DNA from: Hyperoplus lanceolatus | Taxonomy: Eukaryota; Chordata; Actinopteri; Uranoscopiformes; Ammodytidae | Length of the DNA: 64,000 bases | NCBI GenBank assembly: GCA_026929865.2 | Contig: CM049417.1 | Span: 21,763,501-21,827,500 of the forward strand | Reading direction: 5' to 3' | In this document: positions 22,660 through 35,984 of the stretch, in pieces | Numbering within the stretch: the stretch's first letter is position 1 | Layout: each line of letters begins with the position of its first letter | Notes under the pieces: generated by a model | Told to the model about the DNA's origin: nothing | Database searches by the model: none | The model's input: the letters and a program-made list of their open reading frames with translations, nothing else | Position numbers and translations under genes: made by a program

Positions 22660-25634
22660 GAACGGATTGAAGAAGTGAAATTACAGCAGAGTGAACTGTA
22701 ACATTGCGCTGAGGCTTTTTGCCAGATTAAGTTAATGATGCAGAAAATATTAAATACTGTAGCGCTATTCATGAAGTTGTTCTTGCTTTAACTGAATTAC
22801 TCTTACCTGGCCATTAAGACACACTGATATTTACAGAAGCCCTTTATTAAATCACAGGTTGCAATATTAGTTCACTATGGGCAGTTAATAATAGGCTATG
22901 TATGACGTCAAGGCTACAGATATTATTAAATCCTTCAGATTCTCTTTAAAGGTGCAGTATCTCACAGGTGTCTCATGGGAACTTGAGATGAGATCAATGT
23001 TAAGGTTAATTCAGGACTCAATCCTGTCTGATGAGGTAACACATACTGTAAGTACATTGCTCCTGGTTCAAAAAGCTGCTGCACAGTACACTTCACATTT
23101 GTCAGAAATATGTTCAGACAGCACATGCTTTGTAATTAACTAAGTTGATTGGTATCAGAATCAGTTTCACTATGATGGGGCCCAAAACTAAAATGATTCC
23201 TAATCTTCCCACAACAGATCAAGCCCTATGTGGCCCATGCAGCAAGAAATGGCCATCAGAAAATCATGATCCGAACTGATGATACAAATGTTGGCTTTGG
23301 AAGTGGTTTAGGGTGTACAGCCAGACGATGAGATTTGGTTGTCCTTTGGAGCTGGAAAGACTTTTCGATAGCAGCCCATGAAAATCGCGGCAGGGTTAGG
23401 GTCTGAGAAGCCATGTGAACTTCCAGTGTTCCATGTATTGATGGTGTTGACACTATCAACCTTTACAAGCCTCCTATCCTGGCTAACTACTGATATAGAC
23501 AACAAGGTTTCGCCAAACTCCTCCCCTTCCTCTACCTATTCCCCACTGTAGCCTATCGTTTATGCTCTGCCTAGAACGAGAAACAACAGAAAGTTTGCTT
23601 GTGTGTTTGATACAGTTTTATAGTATCCAGCTCACAATGTTGCTGCACACATACATGCGTGCACACACACACAATGTTTATAAACATTCCCAGTTGAATT
23701 TACATTATGACCTGGATGGCATAATACATAAGGTAAAGAGGTCAAGAGGTTTGTTATCCTGCCCTATGACCAAACAAGCACATTCACTAGACCCAGAGGT
23801 GGTGGGATTAGTTTTTGTTATCACTTATTTTAAGTCTTGAATTGTAGCTTCCAAGCAATTCGTCAAGTTTATAATGTGCATTAAGAAACATAATAAATCT
23901 ATGATTTGACATCGAGATAATCAGAAATCACACTAGTCTACGCAACTCTATTGCAATTACAATTTTCAGTCATGGATAATGTATTATCCAAATAGAAATT
24001 CCCAAGTTGTTTGTTTTCTAGTATCTAGGTGTGGTTTGTTTACGAGGAGTTAACTGAGTTCATTTAGTTAAAGATCAGGAGCGTAGCATGACAAGAGGGA
24101 CTGGTTTACAATCAACAGCAGAATGGAATCTTTAATAGCTACGTTTGTTGGCACAATTTCACATGGAAGAATGTACGTGGGAAGCAGTACATTGCTGTAT
24201 GTAAAAATAGATACATGAATACTTTCTGCCTGATCAGAATAAATAGCACATTTGTCTTATTTGTTTAAATGTGTTTTGTTTGACGTTTTCCTTTGATGAA
24301 TGTGTCTTTGTTATACCTGACATACTGGTTTACTTGTTGACTAGTGTGGTGTTGATTTTGTCCGAGGAACATTCTTGGCTTAACAATAGAGAGTACAGTG
24401 ATTCAGAAATAGAAAGCAGTGGCAATTCAAAAGAAGGTGTGGCAATGGCAATTATCATAATCTTGAAACAACACAAAGCAAAAGGGTGGGTCTTGACTTC
24501 CTGGAACACAAACTAAGAAGAATAAGTATTATCAGGAATGTTTTTAAGACTCGGTTTTATCTTTCCATGCACTTTCAGATGCAGATGTACATTGAATTCC
24601 GAAAGGTGTGGAGATCTGCAGCAAGGCCCCCGAAGGTTCAGAGCAGAACAAGCGTCAATGACAACAGTAATGACATTGATAGACAAATACAGTAAACAAG
24701 GAGGTGGTGGGTTGGAGGTGGGTGGCAAAGGGTAGCAGAGGAAGCAGCACCAGTAGGCAGGCTAGAGCAGCTTAAATAAGGCGCCACTTGAGTGGATGGC
24801 CAATGGGATGCTAGAAGCGGAAACTGGCTGTCAGCTGACGTGCATAGTTTGACAGCCGGCTTGACTCCGTAGTCCGTACCCTGCCTGAACTAACGCTACG
24901 CTCCATTAAAGTAAAAGTATCTATGTATTAGCAGAAAAATGTAGTTATACTTTCAAAAGTAAAAGTACACACTTTTTATAAAAATAGTCAGCTAGTGTGT
25001 CACTGTTATACTGTATTTGTATATAAAACTCCTATACTGTATAACTGTTAATGTTGCATTTTCCTGCTTAGATGATTAAGGTGTATTTAATTTTAACTTC
25101 TTTATACTGTTGGGAAGTTAGGAAAGATTTGATCAACATAATCTGCAAAGTAACTAGTTGGTGTCAAACAAATGAAGTGCAGCAAAAAGAGCAGTATTTC
25201 AGAGATGTAGTGGAGAGGTATACATGGAAATATTCAAGTAAAATACAAATTTCTAAAAAGTAGTTATGAAGTGGATTTAAATGGCCTGGATACACCAGAG
25301 TTTGCTGAGCGTGTATGTCTTAAAGGTTGGGGTCACTGGGTGAGAGACGAAAACAATCTATGTAAGGACATGTGTTTGACTTGTTGTGATGAAACGATCT
25401 GTCTATTAGAAGATTAAGACACATGATCCCCCCACACATGAGATATAAGACACTGTTCTGTAAATATCAAGAGGTGCCATGCGGCTCTCAGCCTGCTGCT
25501 TCAATGCTACTACCAAGTCCTCTGTATTGTCTGATGGATGCTCCTGAAATAAACCTTTCTGAAACACAATGATGATAGCCAGCCTCGCCTTTGTCTTTGT
25601 CAAGCCATGGGGAACTTTCGACTACTACAGTTAC
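22660..25634. other. intergenic, no gene recognised
   Basis: AT-rich unique-looking DNA. Several short open frames on both strands lack recognisable motifs, splice continuity or compositional support. A short AC tract lies near 23660. Confidence 0.5.
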
Positions 25635-25638
25635 TTAA

Positions 25639-26102
25639 AGGTGAAGTAAGCGATTATTTATGTTAATAAAAGTGTTAAATTGCTCTTTATTCATACAGTG
25701 ATCACATACATAGTGTGTGTGTTTCATAAAGCCGATCTCTCAGTCACCCGCTCTGCATGTAATCGGCAAATAAACGTTTCGGGGATCCCGAAACTGATAT
25801 CCAATCACAAGAGGGAACGCTACAAACCGGCAACCGTATCACTGTCGGTGCACGCACAGAGAGACAGATGGGTGAATGTGTATGTGCCTACAATGGCGGA
25901 GCAGGTAAAAATCCTTCCCAATGTCTGTTTTGATGGTTTTTGTCAAGTTTCATCACACTTACTTATCTGAGATGATGCTAGATAACTCGCTGTTTGAAGA
26001 CCGCAGTGCATTAATGTGGTGACGTAGGGACGAGCGAGGGGACTGCTAACTGCAGTCACTGACAGGAAGTTAGCTAAACTGACCATTCCACTCACTGAAC
26101 CT
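25639..26102. mobile_element. 464-bp piggyBac-like MITE (TTAA)
   Basis: TTAA at 25635-25638 and 26103-26106 flank inverted ends AGGTGAAGTAAGCG and, reading inward from the right, AGGTTCAGTGAGTG. The interior has ATGGCGGAGCAG followed by a GT at about 25893, which mimics a first exon, but nothing follows it. Confidence 0.7.
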
Positions 26103-26129
26103 TTAAGTAGTGACTTAATAAATAGAAAT

Positions 26130-26608
26130 TTAAATAAAATGTGAATTTTGTGTGAACAAATAATTTGGAGACAGTGGATTAGAAGCTATTGAAGAAAGAC
26201 ACATTGGATTTTTTACAAAAATATTAACTTAAGATAAAATAGTATGCAGGGTCCTCTGGGTTGGGCTTGGAGCTCTTTTTCTTTTACGGGACATATTTGT
26301 CCTGCTCATCAATGCAAGTTTTGGTCGCAGCAGCCAATCAAATCAGAGGGAGGCGGGGTTTAGTCAGAGATTACTTCATGCTCCGTGCTCACTGTGGTCT
26401 TCAGTATGCGCACATATTCGCCGCCAGCATGATATGAATATGATAACTTCTACATATTTGATCCAAAAAATAGCTAAATGCTAGATGCACACCTTTGTGC
26501 CGTGCACAAGCCATATCTGGAAGTTCAGGCCAATCTGACTAAAAGTCAGAGAGATATGCGAGCCATAGACCACCACAAAGACACAGACGTGTCTTGCTTT
26601 ATAGATAG
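26130..26608. repeat. dispersed repeat pieces: hAT core fragment and repeat 'A' copy 1
   Basis: 26130-26300 resembles the core shared by the hAT-like elements at 33168 and 42212 (GAAGCTATTG, ATTTTATTTTAAG-like and CTTTTACGGGACATATTT landmarks). 26305-26608 is repeat A: it matches 44225-44285 joined to 47166-47395, where a second copy is split by nested insertions. Confidence 0.6.
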
Positions 26609-26708
26609 ATCGATAGGCAATGTATAAACAATAATTTATTTGTTGGGCCAAAAAAGTGATTTACAAACAAATAAATGTAGTGTATGTCATCTTACAGAGT
26701 GATGTAAC

Positions 26709-26799
26709 TAATATCTCCTTGGGTAACTTAGAGCCAAGAGAGGTCTTCCTATTTACGTACGGGACGACCTCTGTGGGCTCTAAATTACCCAAGATATTA
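26709..26799. repeat. 91-bp imperfect hairpin
   Basis: The left arm TAATATCTCCTTGGGTAACT.. pairs with the right arm ..AAATTACCCAAGATATTA, and the inner GAGGTC pairs with GACCTC, around a TACGTA centre. It may be a tiny MITE or a structured element; nothing else identifies it. Confidence 0.6.
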
Positions 26800-26809
26800 A
26801 TGGACATAT

Positions 26810-27648
26810 CTTTAATTTAGTAAATTCTAACATTTGGAATGATCTGTTGGTTCGGCAACCTCAGCATTGGTAATAAGAAAAGGCTCGGGAAAATGATCTT
26901 GCTTGCCAGGGGACCATTGGCTTTGACCTGGATGATCTCGGATACATTTACTTTAAGTGAGAGCCACTCAGAAGGCAAAGGCCATCCTGTTGGACCCTTG
27001 ACATCCTCTCCATGCAGTTTTGACATATACATTTTCAAAGAGGTCTAGATCAAACAGATACCTAATCACTTGTTAGCCAGTCCAATTGTTTTAACATTAC
27101 ATCTCCTGTAGGCTTTGTATAGTTGTTTATGTAAACCTATTTATTACCCCTGGGGGACAATAATTATTATCAAATCAAATCAATGTTATTACTTAAAAGT
27201 ATCTACCAATTGTAGCATACTGCAATCAAAGTACAAACTGGTATGGACAGCTGCAGTTTTTAGCATAGTAAAAAGAAATTAGAGTTTTGGACTGTAGATG
27301 TAGGACTTTTGAGTCAAATAATTTTTAGTCAACAAAGAAAAAAGTACAGATCTCATCACAGTAAAAGTTTATTTCCACAAAATCAAATATAAAATAAACA
27401 TGATCCATGTGACAAACAAATAGGGAAACAGAAGCTCTTGGCTTAAAGCTGCAGTTTCAGATGACACACACCTGATATAAACTTAACATTGAATTTATTA
27501 ACATAGTGGTGTTTCATCAGTGCTTTCACAAAGCAACAATTATTCTAACAAAGTCAGATCGTACAAGCAACAAACATGTGTTCACTTCATCCCTTTGGGT
27601 CATGTACCTGTACATTTAAATCTCATACTGCACAACACTGACAGGAGG
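26810..27648. other. GPX7 3' untranslated region and downstream flank
   Basis: The 3' UTR of GPX7 lies leftward of 27649. A minus-strand AATAAA (plus-strand TTTATT at 27368-27373) is a plausible polyadenylation signal about 275 bases after the stop; another TTTATT occurs near 27495. No other gene was seen. Confidence 0.45.
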
Positions 27649-30600
27649 TCATAGCTCCTCTTTCTTCTTTAAGATTATGTTTCGTACCATTTCAGCTATT
27701 TTGGGTCGGATTTCTCTGACGGAAACTTTTGGTCCCCAAGCATCCACCACTTTGCCGTTTACACCGATTAGATACTTCCAGAAATTCCAGTCAGGCTCCT
27801 TTCCTGAAGATTCTGCAGAGAGGGAAAACAATAAAAAAGAAAGTTAAAGGCCCTTCAACCTGAAACACACTGCAGCCGGACCTGAAGCTGTCCAGCTTGA
27901 TTCCACAAAGGGATTTTAAACTCATTGTAAGGGCGATGGAAAAAGCACACTTGGAAACTTGTTCTTATTTTTTAGTTTTCCTGCACTTTCATTTAAATAT
28001 TGTATGTATGCACTATTGTTAAATCTGTCTGTCTGTAACTGATTGTTGTTGTATTGTCCAAAACAGGTCTCTCTTGAGAATGAAACCCCGTGTCTCAATA
28101 AGACTACCTGTGTAAATACAATTTGGAGTAAAACATTTTTTTAAAACAATGTTCAACCTATGTTCTCACATCCAAAACACTTCCACCTCTCTTTTTTCTC
28201 TTCTTCCAAACTTGTTGTAGTAAAGAGGAATATTAGACGCTCCCGTGATCATCTTTTTGAATCCACACAATACAAACATATTCCTTTAACAAACCTCTGC
28301 CCAGCCGCAAACTATGGCTGACCCTGTGCTCTGACCTCCTCCAAAGTGTGGTAACTTGAGAGAGGTGAGAGATATGCAAAAAACTTGTGTACATTGTGTA
28401 AATGTACTAATAAAGTAACTTAACAACATAAAAACTCTGGCAAAGCCACATCTCACTCACCGACAAGGTACTTGTACACATTGTTGGTTCCTATTCCAAC
28501 AACAGCGATTTTACTGAACAGAGGAAAAGAGGCTCCGTAGACCCGCCGCACAAAGCTGTCGATCTCCTTGTCGCTGCCGGGCTCCTGCTGGCCGAACTGG
28601 TTGCAGGGGAAGGCCAGCACGTTGAAGTGATACGGTCCCAAGTCCCGCTGGAGCTGCTGCAGGTCTTTGTAGTGCTCCTCAGTGAAGCCACATTCACTGG
28701 CCACATTCACCACCAGGGACACCTGCAGCCACAGAAAGGCACTACAGTAAATCATCACAGTCGTGACAGCAGTTGTGCTACCTTGCGTTTATCTCACATA
28801 TGAATTTTTCTGCTTGGTTGGGTTTTGGGGCTCTTGACTTTAACGCTCATCCTCACAGACGAGGTAAACTTTTCGCCATATCTAACACAGGTGCTTTATT
28901 TTATTATTCAGATTTTCGTGGCTTTTTCGGTCAATATATTCACAATAATCCCATGGATAATGAATTTTAATTATTTTTGATTTAGTCTATGTATGTTAAA
29001 TATGTTGGTAGGTTAAGGGTTAACGTCTACATTTTATCACTTCTCCATAAAAAAATGTCTGTGTGTACATATAGTAATATTTAAACGTTTGCAAGTGCTT
29101 ATTTTATCTGTGACTTGACAGGCAAATACAATTTATTATTGGTATCATATCCTTTAAGAGCAACTAATATCAATTTGGAAAGTGATTTACTGCCTGTCAT
29201 GAAGGCATGTCTTGAGGCTTTTTTAGCCAGGTGTGGTCGGCTGTAATGAGGAGTGTGCTTTGCTGATCGTGTGCTCAGAAATTTTATTGGCGTCACACCT
29301 TATACTTGACGCACACTCTTAAGTCACAGCAGCAATGTGACAAGTTAATAAAACACAGTGGTGGAAGGCATAAGTACATTTACTATTATTTAATTGTAAC
29401 ATTAAATAATAGTAAATGTTTACTTTTGACCAGCAGCTCCTGCTTCTTTTACAGTTTCAGAATTTACACAAAGAATGTGATACACTTATGTTATAAAACA
29501 TAAGCTTGGTTAAATAATAAACCCCAACTTCATGGGCTTGTAAACTCTCACAAAAAAAAGCAGTTATCTGGTCACAATACACTAGACTCAGGGAAAGTTT
29601 CTTCCCAAAGGCGTCCATTATGTTTCAGTTTATTGCATCTGTTCACACACTGTATCTACATGTATAGGCTACACCCACATCTATATTCAACTAGTTTAAA
29701 TATTTAGTTAAATGTGTCCATAATAATATGTACACATAAAGCCACAGATTTAAGATTTTCATTGCCAACAGCTGCTCCTCTTCTGTATTTGCTGTGCGTC
29801 TAATAAAGAAAAGAAAATGTAAGGCTCTCACTTGTATGTTTCACATATGATCTATGAGCCGGTAGTAGCTCTAACAAGTGACTTTCCCTTAAACAGAGTT
29901 TTTTTGTTTGTTGAATAACCGTTATATTACTAAAGAGGTAAATACTGTATGAACCAATATTTCACAAAGTAAACAAAAATCATATGAAAAAACCAACATA
30001 TATATAACAAATACAGTATCTCACAAAAGTGAGTACACCCCTCACATTTCTTCAAATATTTCATTATATCTTTCCATGCGACAACACTGAATAAATGACA
30101 CTTTGATACAATGTCAAGTAGTCAGTGTACAGCTTGTATAACAGTGTAAATTTACTGTCCCCTCAAAATAACTCGACACACAGCCATTAATGTCTAAACT
30201 GCTGGCAACAAAAGTGAGTACACCCCTAAGAAGAAATGTCCAAATTGGGCCCAAAGTGTCAATATTTTGTTTTGCCATCATTATTTTCCAGCACTGCCTT
30301 AACCCTCTTGGGCATGTAGTTCACTAGAGCTTCACAGGTTGCAACTGGAACCCTCTTCTACCCATTCATGACGACATCAAGGAGCTGGTGGATATTAGAG
30401 TCCTTGGCTCCTCTATCTCCCGTTTTAGGATGCCCCAAAGATGCTCAATAGGGTTTAAGACTGGAGACATGCTTGGCCAGTCCATAACCTTTACCCTCAG
30501 CTTCTTTAGCAAGCCAGTGGACGTTCGGAGGGTGTTTGGGGTCGTTATCATGTTGCAGTACTGCCCTGTGGCCCAGTTTATGAAGGGAGGGGATCATGCT

Positions 30601-33600
30601 CTGCTTCAGTATGTCACAGTACATGTTAGAATTCAATGAACTGTAGATCCCCAGTGCCTGCAGCACTCATGCAGCCCCAGACCATGACACTCCAACCACC
30701 ATGCTTGACTCTAGGCAAGACACACTTGTCTTTGTACTCCTCACCTGGTTGCCGGTCCACACTCTTAACACCATCTGAACCAAATAAATGTATTTTGGTC
30801 TCATCAGACCACAGGACATGGTTGCAGTAATCCATGTCCGTAGTCTGTTTGTCTTCAGCAAACTTTTGTGGGGTTTCTTGTGCATCATCTTTAGAATAGG
30901 CTTCCTTCTGGGACGACAGCCATGCAGACCAGTATGATGCAGAGTGGGCGTATGGTCTGAGCACTGACAGGTTGACCCCCACCCCTTCAAGCCCTTCAGC
31001 AATGCTGGCAGCACTCATACGTCTATTTTCCAAAGCCAACCTCTGTGTACGACGCTGACCATGTGCACTCAACCTTCGTAAACTGGGCCGCAGGGTGGTA
31101 TTGCAACATGATAACGACCCCAAACACGCCTCCAAGACGACAAGTGGCTTGCTAAAAAGCTGAGGGTAAAGGTTATGGCCTGGCCAAGCATGTCTCCAGA
31201 CCTAAACCCTATTGAGCATCGTTGGGGCATCCTCAAACGGAAGGTGGAGGAGCGCAAGGTCTTTAATATCCACCAGCTCCGAGATGTCGCATGAATGGGT
31301 GGAAGAGGGTTCCAGTTGCAACCTGTGAAGCTCTAGTGAACTACATGCCCAAGAGGGTTAAGGCAGTGCTGGAAAATAATGATGGCAAAACAAAATATTG
31401 ACACTTTGGGCCCAATTTGGACATTTCTTCTAAGGGGTGTACTCACTTTTGTTGCCAGCAGTTTAGACATTAATGGCTGTGTGTCGAGTTATTTTGAGGG
31501 GACAGTAAATTTACACTGTTATACAAGCTGTACACTGACTGCTTTACATTGTATCAAAGTGTCATTTATTCAGTGTTGTCCCATGGAAAGATATAAAGAA
31601 AAATGTGAAGAAATGTGAGGGGTGTACTCACTTTTGTGAGATACTGTATACAAGTTTGTGTATTTGATAACATAGTTCAAAATAGTTCCATCTCCATGAG
31701 CTAAAGCAGTAATTAACAATTTAATAATAAAATAAAATAGTCACGGAGGCTAAACAAACTCTTTTACTTACACTCATGTGCTTTTACCTATTGTCTATGG
31801 TGTATCAGAGTATATTACTTGGCCCTATTGGTACTTTGACTTAAGTTAAGGAACTGAATTCTCATCCTACCACTGGTTATACATCTGTAGATGAGCAAAA
31901 ACAGGATTTTAAACTGCTCTGCCACTGACAAAGTGTTAAGTGGTTCAAATTAAAAGCCATAAAAATTAAATCTAAAATAATGTGAAACAGTTAAAGGAAG
32001 AAAATCCTCAAAATAATAACAATAATTACCCTAATAAATGTTATACTGTTTGACAGATTAATTCAACGTTTCACTCTTATTCTCCTCATAGCTCTTAGTA
32101 AATATATTTTTTGAAAAAGTCAATGATAAATATCTGATCAGATCAATGCCTTTTAGTCCTTCACCTTTTCATCTTTTAAGGTGCTACGAGGAACTTTGTA
32201 AACTAGCGGCCCTTTTGGACAAAAGCGGTAGATATTTTAAAGAAGCCAGCTGTCATAAAGCTCTTTTCCAGCGCGTGCCGGCCGGTGCCAGTGTCTCGCC
32301 ATTAGGTCCATGTCCATGTTGAAAGCGAATGAACGAGAGCTGGCAGGATGGATCAGGATGGACAAATGCGTAAATTAAAACTATATAAAAACAGCATTGT
32401 TTGCAGTGATGGTCTCGTTCGCTGTTACAGGTAATAATAACGGTATAATCATCAAAGGAAAAATGAGACTGCATACTGAAACGTTCCTCGTTGGGACTTT
32501 AAGTGTAAGTGAAGATGTCAGGCATGGAGCTGTAGGCTACAATAACAAGGCACAGTCAGACACAGTTGAGTAGTAGTCGTGCAGGTTAATGTTACATAGT
32601 CCCTGCTTAAGAAGAGAGCAGGGGCCTATGTCAGGTAGCTGGTTTTACATACTCTGGGTTTAATCCTGCGCTCTGAGTTGGTCAACTCAGAGCGCAGGGT
32701 TGACGAGAAACTCTGGGATTTCGGTTTCAGAACAGTGGATCAGCGTTGGGTTAATCAACTCTGAGCGTGATCACTCTGGGTGGAGCGTGTGCATAAAAGC
32801 CATCGTCAATGGATCGCTGAAAACATGATTCACCATGGAAACAGAAGAAACAAATGCTTGATCCTCCCACTTCTCAAAAAAGAAAAAAAAAATTCTCCGC
32901 TCCTCCCACTAGAGTAAGAAATATTAACTTATGAGCTTATGGAGAAGAATGAACGGGGATAGTCTCATAACTGATCTAATCACTTCGGCAATTCAGAAAA
33001 AACGGTGCAAACGTTTTTTGTCAAGAGCATCATTGCTTCCGTATGAGAAGCAAGTCTATTTTAAGAATTAAGTTACGCATATCAGCAGCAACAAAATTAT
33101 CAAGCTGCCGCTGCACAGCACTGCTGACAGTGTTTAATATTCGCTGTAGCCTATTATGTAGGCAAGCCAGAGCCGGCCCGAGGCATAAGCGAACTAAGCG
33201 GCCGCTTAGGGCCCCCGACTGCCTGGGGGGCCCCCTAAAAAAAAAAAAAAAAAAAACTTTTTTTTTTTTTTTTTTAGTTTGTGTGTTTGATATTATCATC
33301 ATATTATGCAAATGTGGGTGATCATACAAAAAAAGGAATAAAATGTTTTGGTCTAGATAATTAATAGCCTAAAAATGTAATCAGTTCATCTGGGAGGAAA
33401 TCCGAGATTATCTGATCATGTCACGTTCACATCCATGCACAGTGTGTATTGAGTTTAATTAAAAACAATTGGAAATGGGGCTGCCCTCAGTTGCCCATGC
33501 ACTGTGTATAGTCTACAGCCTATTTCAGCCTTGTCTGTGGAAAAAAAGATACAGTAGCTGGACAACAGAGTTCTTCTGCTTCGTTCCTCACACTGCATTT

Positions 33601-35984
33601 AAATGCATTCACTAAATTACAGAGAAATATGTCCCGTGAAAGAAAAAGAGCTCCAAGGCCAACCCAGAGGACCCTCCATAATATTTTATTTTATATTAAT
33701 ATTTTTATGGAAAATCCATGTGTCCTTCTTCAATAGCTTCTAATTCATTTGACCCAGTGTCTCCAAATTATTTGTTCACACAAAATTTCTCAGATTTAGC
33801 CTCTAAATTTTCCTCTCAAAGTGCACCAGATTCATGCATTTCACTTTAAAAAGGTTAAAAAATCTCACGGGGGGGCATACCCCCGAACCCCCCTAGTAGG
33901 GTCTGAATCTCGGCTGTCTAATATTTTCGCACAGCTGCACAGTGAAGGCACTAGCGGAAAACACTGTGTGTGTGAATGATATTTAACACAGATCTATAGT
34001 ATCAGCAGCACTAACATTGGTGTGGGGCCCCCCGAATCATTTTTCGCTTAGGGCCCCCTGAAGGCTTGGGCCGGCTCTGAGGCAAGCTATAATAGGCCTA
34101 CTGTGCAGTAAACAGACTGTCGCTTCTTTTAAATGGGGAGTGAAAGATATTAACGTTTGACACATAAGGTGACAGTTTCCATTGTAGATCCTGATTGTTT
34201 TATTACCAGATCCGTTGTCCTCTAGTGCTAACAGTTTAAATTATTATATTATTTCTATATTCATATTGGGCTATTTAACGAGGCTTGTCTGTGACTTTGG
34301 GATGACACAAGTGAACAGTAACGATCGCGTGCAGCCGCAGAATTACATTTCAACCTGACATAAATAGCCTATGTTCAGTGGCACAGATGTTAAAAAACTA
34401 CTGATAATGATAAAAAATAAATAACGAGATACATACAATACAATAGGTTTATTAATCTGAATGTAAAGCATGTTCACGATGTGTAAGGTGGCCGCATATG
34501 AACGAACGAGGTCTGAGAACAAGGCTACTGATCAAATGATCGATCAAACGTAAAATCATCAGGAAATGATAAAAACATCCCGATGGAGATTTCTATGGAG
34601 TGATTTTGCTTTAAACTGTACAGGGTTGCGTTGTGACAGTGACTCTTTCTTCAGTCGGAGCTGCAGCGTAAAGTGAAAACAAACTCAGGGTAGGTCTAAC
34701 CACCTATCCAGCAGGTTAGACCCACGGCGTATGTTGCCGCAGTAACTGACTCTCGGTTGCGGTGAACCTGCTTCTTGAAACGGAAAACCGAGAGTTTCCA
34801 CTAACTCAGAGCGAACAAACTCTGGGTTGCCTCAAAACCAGCTACCTGAAATAGGCCCCAGTTGGACTACAGACTGGTGATCGCATTATCTAGTGCTGAC
34901 ATCTAGTGTCACAGTGCAGCAAATGCAAGTGTGCTGTGTCCCTGAAAAGCTACACGAGATATCCAAAAGCAAACCTTTCACAACCACAATTGCACCTCTT
35001 CTACCAGAATAGTAAACTAGCTATGAAATACTTGTAACACTGTGAGTAAACATAGGTAGGCTACTGCAATGATGAGATCATCTTCTTCTTTTTTTTAGGG
35101 AGCAATTTTTTGGAGTTGTTTTAAAGGAAAGATTATGGGATACCAAACAAGGTCTGGACTATTTAAATGTCCATTCCAAAACAGTTTAATTTTCATTTTA
35201 AACTATTATAAGATGTGTAGCCTATTTTTAATGTTGGATAGAAAATATTACGAACAACATAGCCTAATTTTTATAACATAAGAGTAGGTTGTGAGTAGGC
35301 TACGTTTATCCAGTAATACAATTAGCCTACTGTGCAGTAGGCTAGCCTATTTTTTTTCTTTATTCTGTTCTAATTTACTGTAATTTGACAATTTGATTTT
35401 AAATCTGCGTCACAAATCAAATTGGAATTGAGAACACAGTCCTGCATGTCTCACTAGATGGCTCGGCACTCTTCAGTGTAGTTACAGGGAGTGTGCAATG
35501 TACCAGTCCTTTGTTAGTAGATTAAGGCTAATCTGGTCAACTAATGCGTACCTTGTTGGTTTGAATGAAAACTCTATTGCAGCTGCACAGGGCTCTGCTG
35601 CAGGCCTCTTGCCACGTAGGCTAGCGGGGCAACATGATGGGACATCCCGAGTGCCTGCAGTTAACTGATCTGCGGAAGGATTGTGTTAGTAAAAGCCCAA
35701 AAGGCTATCTATAATTAAAAATGTATAGCCTATCAACAAAAAAAACTTCCCATGCATCATTCCCTCATGCAAACCGTCGGACATGCACAGAAGGCGGCTT
35801 AGTACCTATAAAGTAACATCTCATATTCTGTGACAGACCCAGAACTTACCGAGCCCCGGTATTTTTCCAGGGACACTAACTTCCCCCTGCTGTTCACCAC
35901 TTTAAAGGTGTAAAAGTCTTTGTCTTTGCTCACGGTGAAGCTGAACAGCGTCAGTAAATACACGGTGAGCGCTGCAGGAAGCAT
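27649..35984 (-). CDS. gpx7: glutathione peroxidase 7 (ER thiol peroxidase), complete
   Basis: Three coding exons on the minus strand: 35984-35850, 28722-28461 and 27812-27649. Together they give 561 bases (186 aa plus stop), very close to the usual GPX7 length of about 187. Residues 1-19 form a signal peptide ([19 protein letters not shown]). The peroxidatic residue is Cys56 in ASECGFT, not selenocysteine, and Cys85 in FPCNQFG matches the second conserved cysteine; WNFWKYL follows in exon 3. There is no GPX1-type tetramer loop. The C-terminus is KEEL, a KDEL-like ER retrieval signal. GPX7 uses peroxide to oxidise protein disulfide isomerase in the ER lumen. GPX8 is the close alternative but has an N-terminal membrane anchor, whereas the short cleavable-looking leader here favours GPX7. 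Intron phases are 0 and 1. The first intron is 7.1 kb and full of transposons. Confidence 0.93.
28840..30011. other. GPX7 intron 1, left part
   Basis: AT-rich intronic sequence with short meaningless open frames and no recognised exon or well-defined element. Confidence 0.5.
30014..31646 (-). mobile_element. Tc1-like element rearranged into a long-arm hairpin; broken transposase
   Basis: The element begins CAGTATCTCACAAAAGTGAG and ends with the inverse, flanked by TA at 30012-30013 and 31647-31648. Minus-strand frames carry Tc1 transposase motifs ([25 protein letters not shown]: the three DDE positions) in different frames, so the gene is broken. The ordinary Tc1 N-terminal DNA-binding region is missing. 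Instead, 31073-31646 is an inverted copy of the 3' portion 30014-30588, including the plus-strand NDPKH and IEH motifs, giving about 575-base arms. Confidence 0.85.
32180..32498. mobile_element. 319-bp deleted copy of a TTAA MITE family
   Basis: TTAA at 32176-32179 and 32499-32502 flank diverged inverted ends (GGTGCTACGAGGAACTTTG on the left; AGTCCCAACGAGGAACG from the right). The left 110 bases match the copy at 39369 and, in reverse complement, the right end of the full copy 54607-55540. Confidence 0.6.
32621..34859. mobile_element. 2.2-kb inverted-repeat DNA element containing a nested hAT
   Basis: The ends are GGGGCCTATGTCAGGTAGCT at 32621 and, from the right at 34859, GGGGCCTATTTCAGGTAGCT, followed inward by related CTCTGGGTT/CTCTGAGTT motifs. 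No clean target duplication or transposase frame is visible, so the superfamily is undecided. The 912-bp hAT at 33168-34079 lies inside. Confidence 0.65.
33168..34079. mobile_element. 912-bp hAT-like element, 8-bp target duplication
   Basis: It starts CAGAGCCGGCC and ends GGCCGGCTCTG, flanked by AGGCAAGC at 33160-33167 and 34080-34087. There is a poly(A)/poly(T) junction at 33237-33277. The interior has no transposase frame. The segment 33605-33915 is shared with the hAT-like elements at 42212 and 45107 despite different ends. Confidence 0.88.
34860..35849. other. GPX7 intron 1, right part
   Basis: AT-rich intron sequence up to the exon 1 donor at 35849. No exon or complete element was identified. 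Confidence 0.5.
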
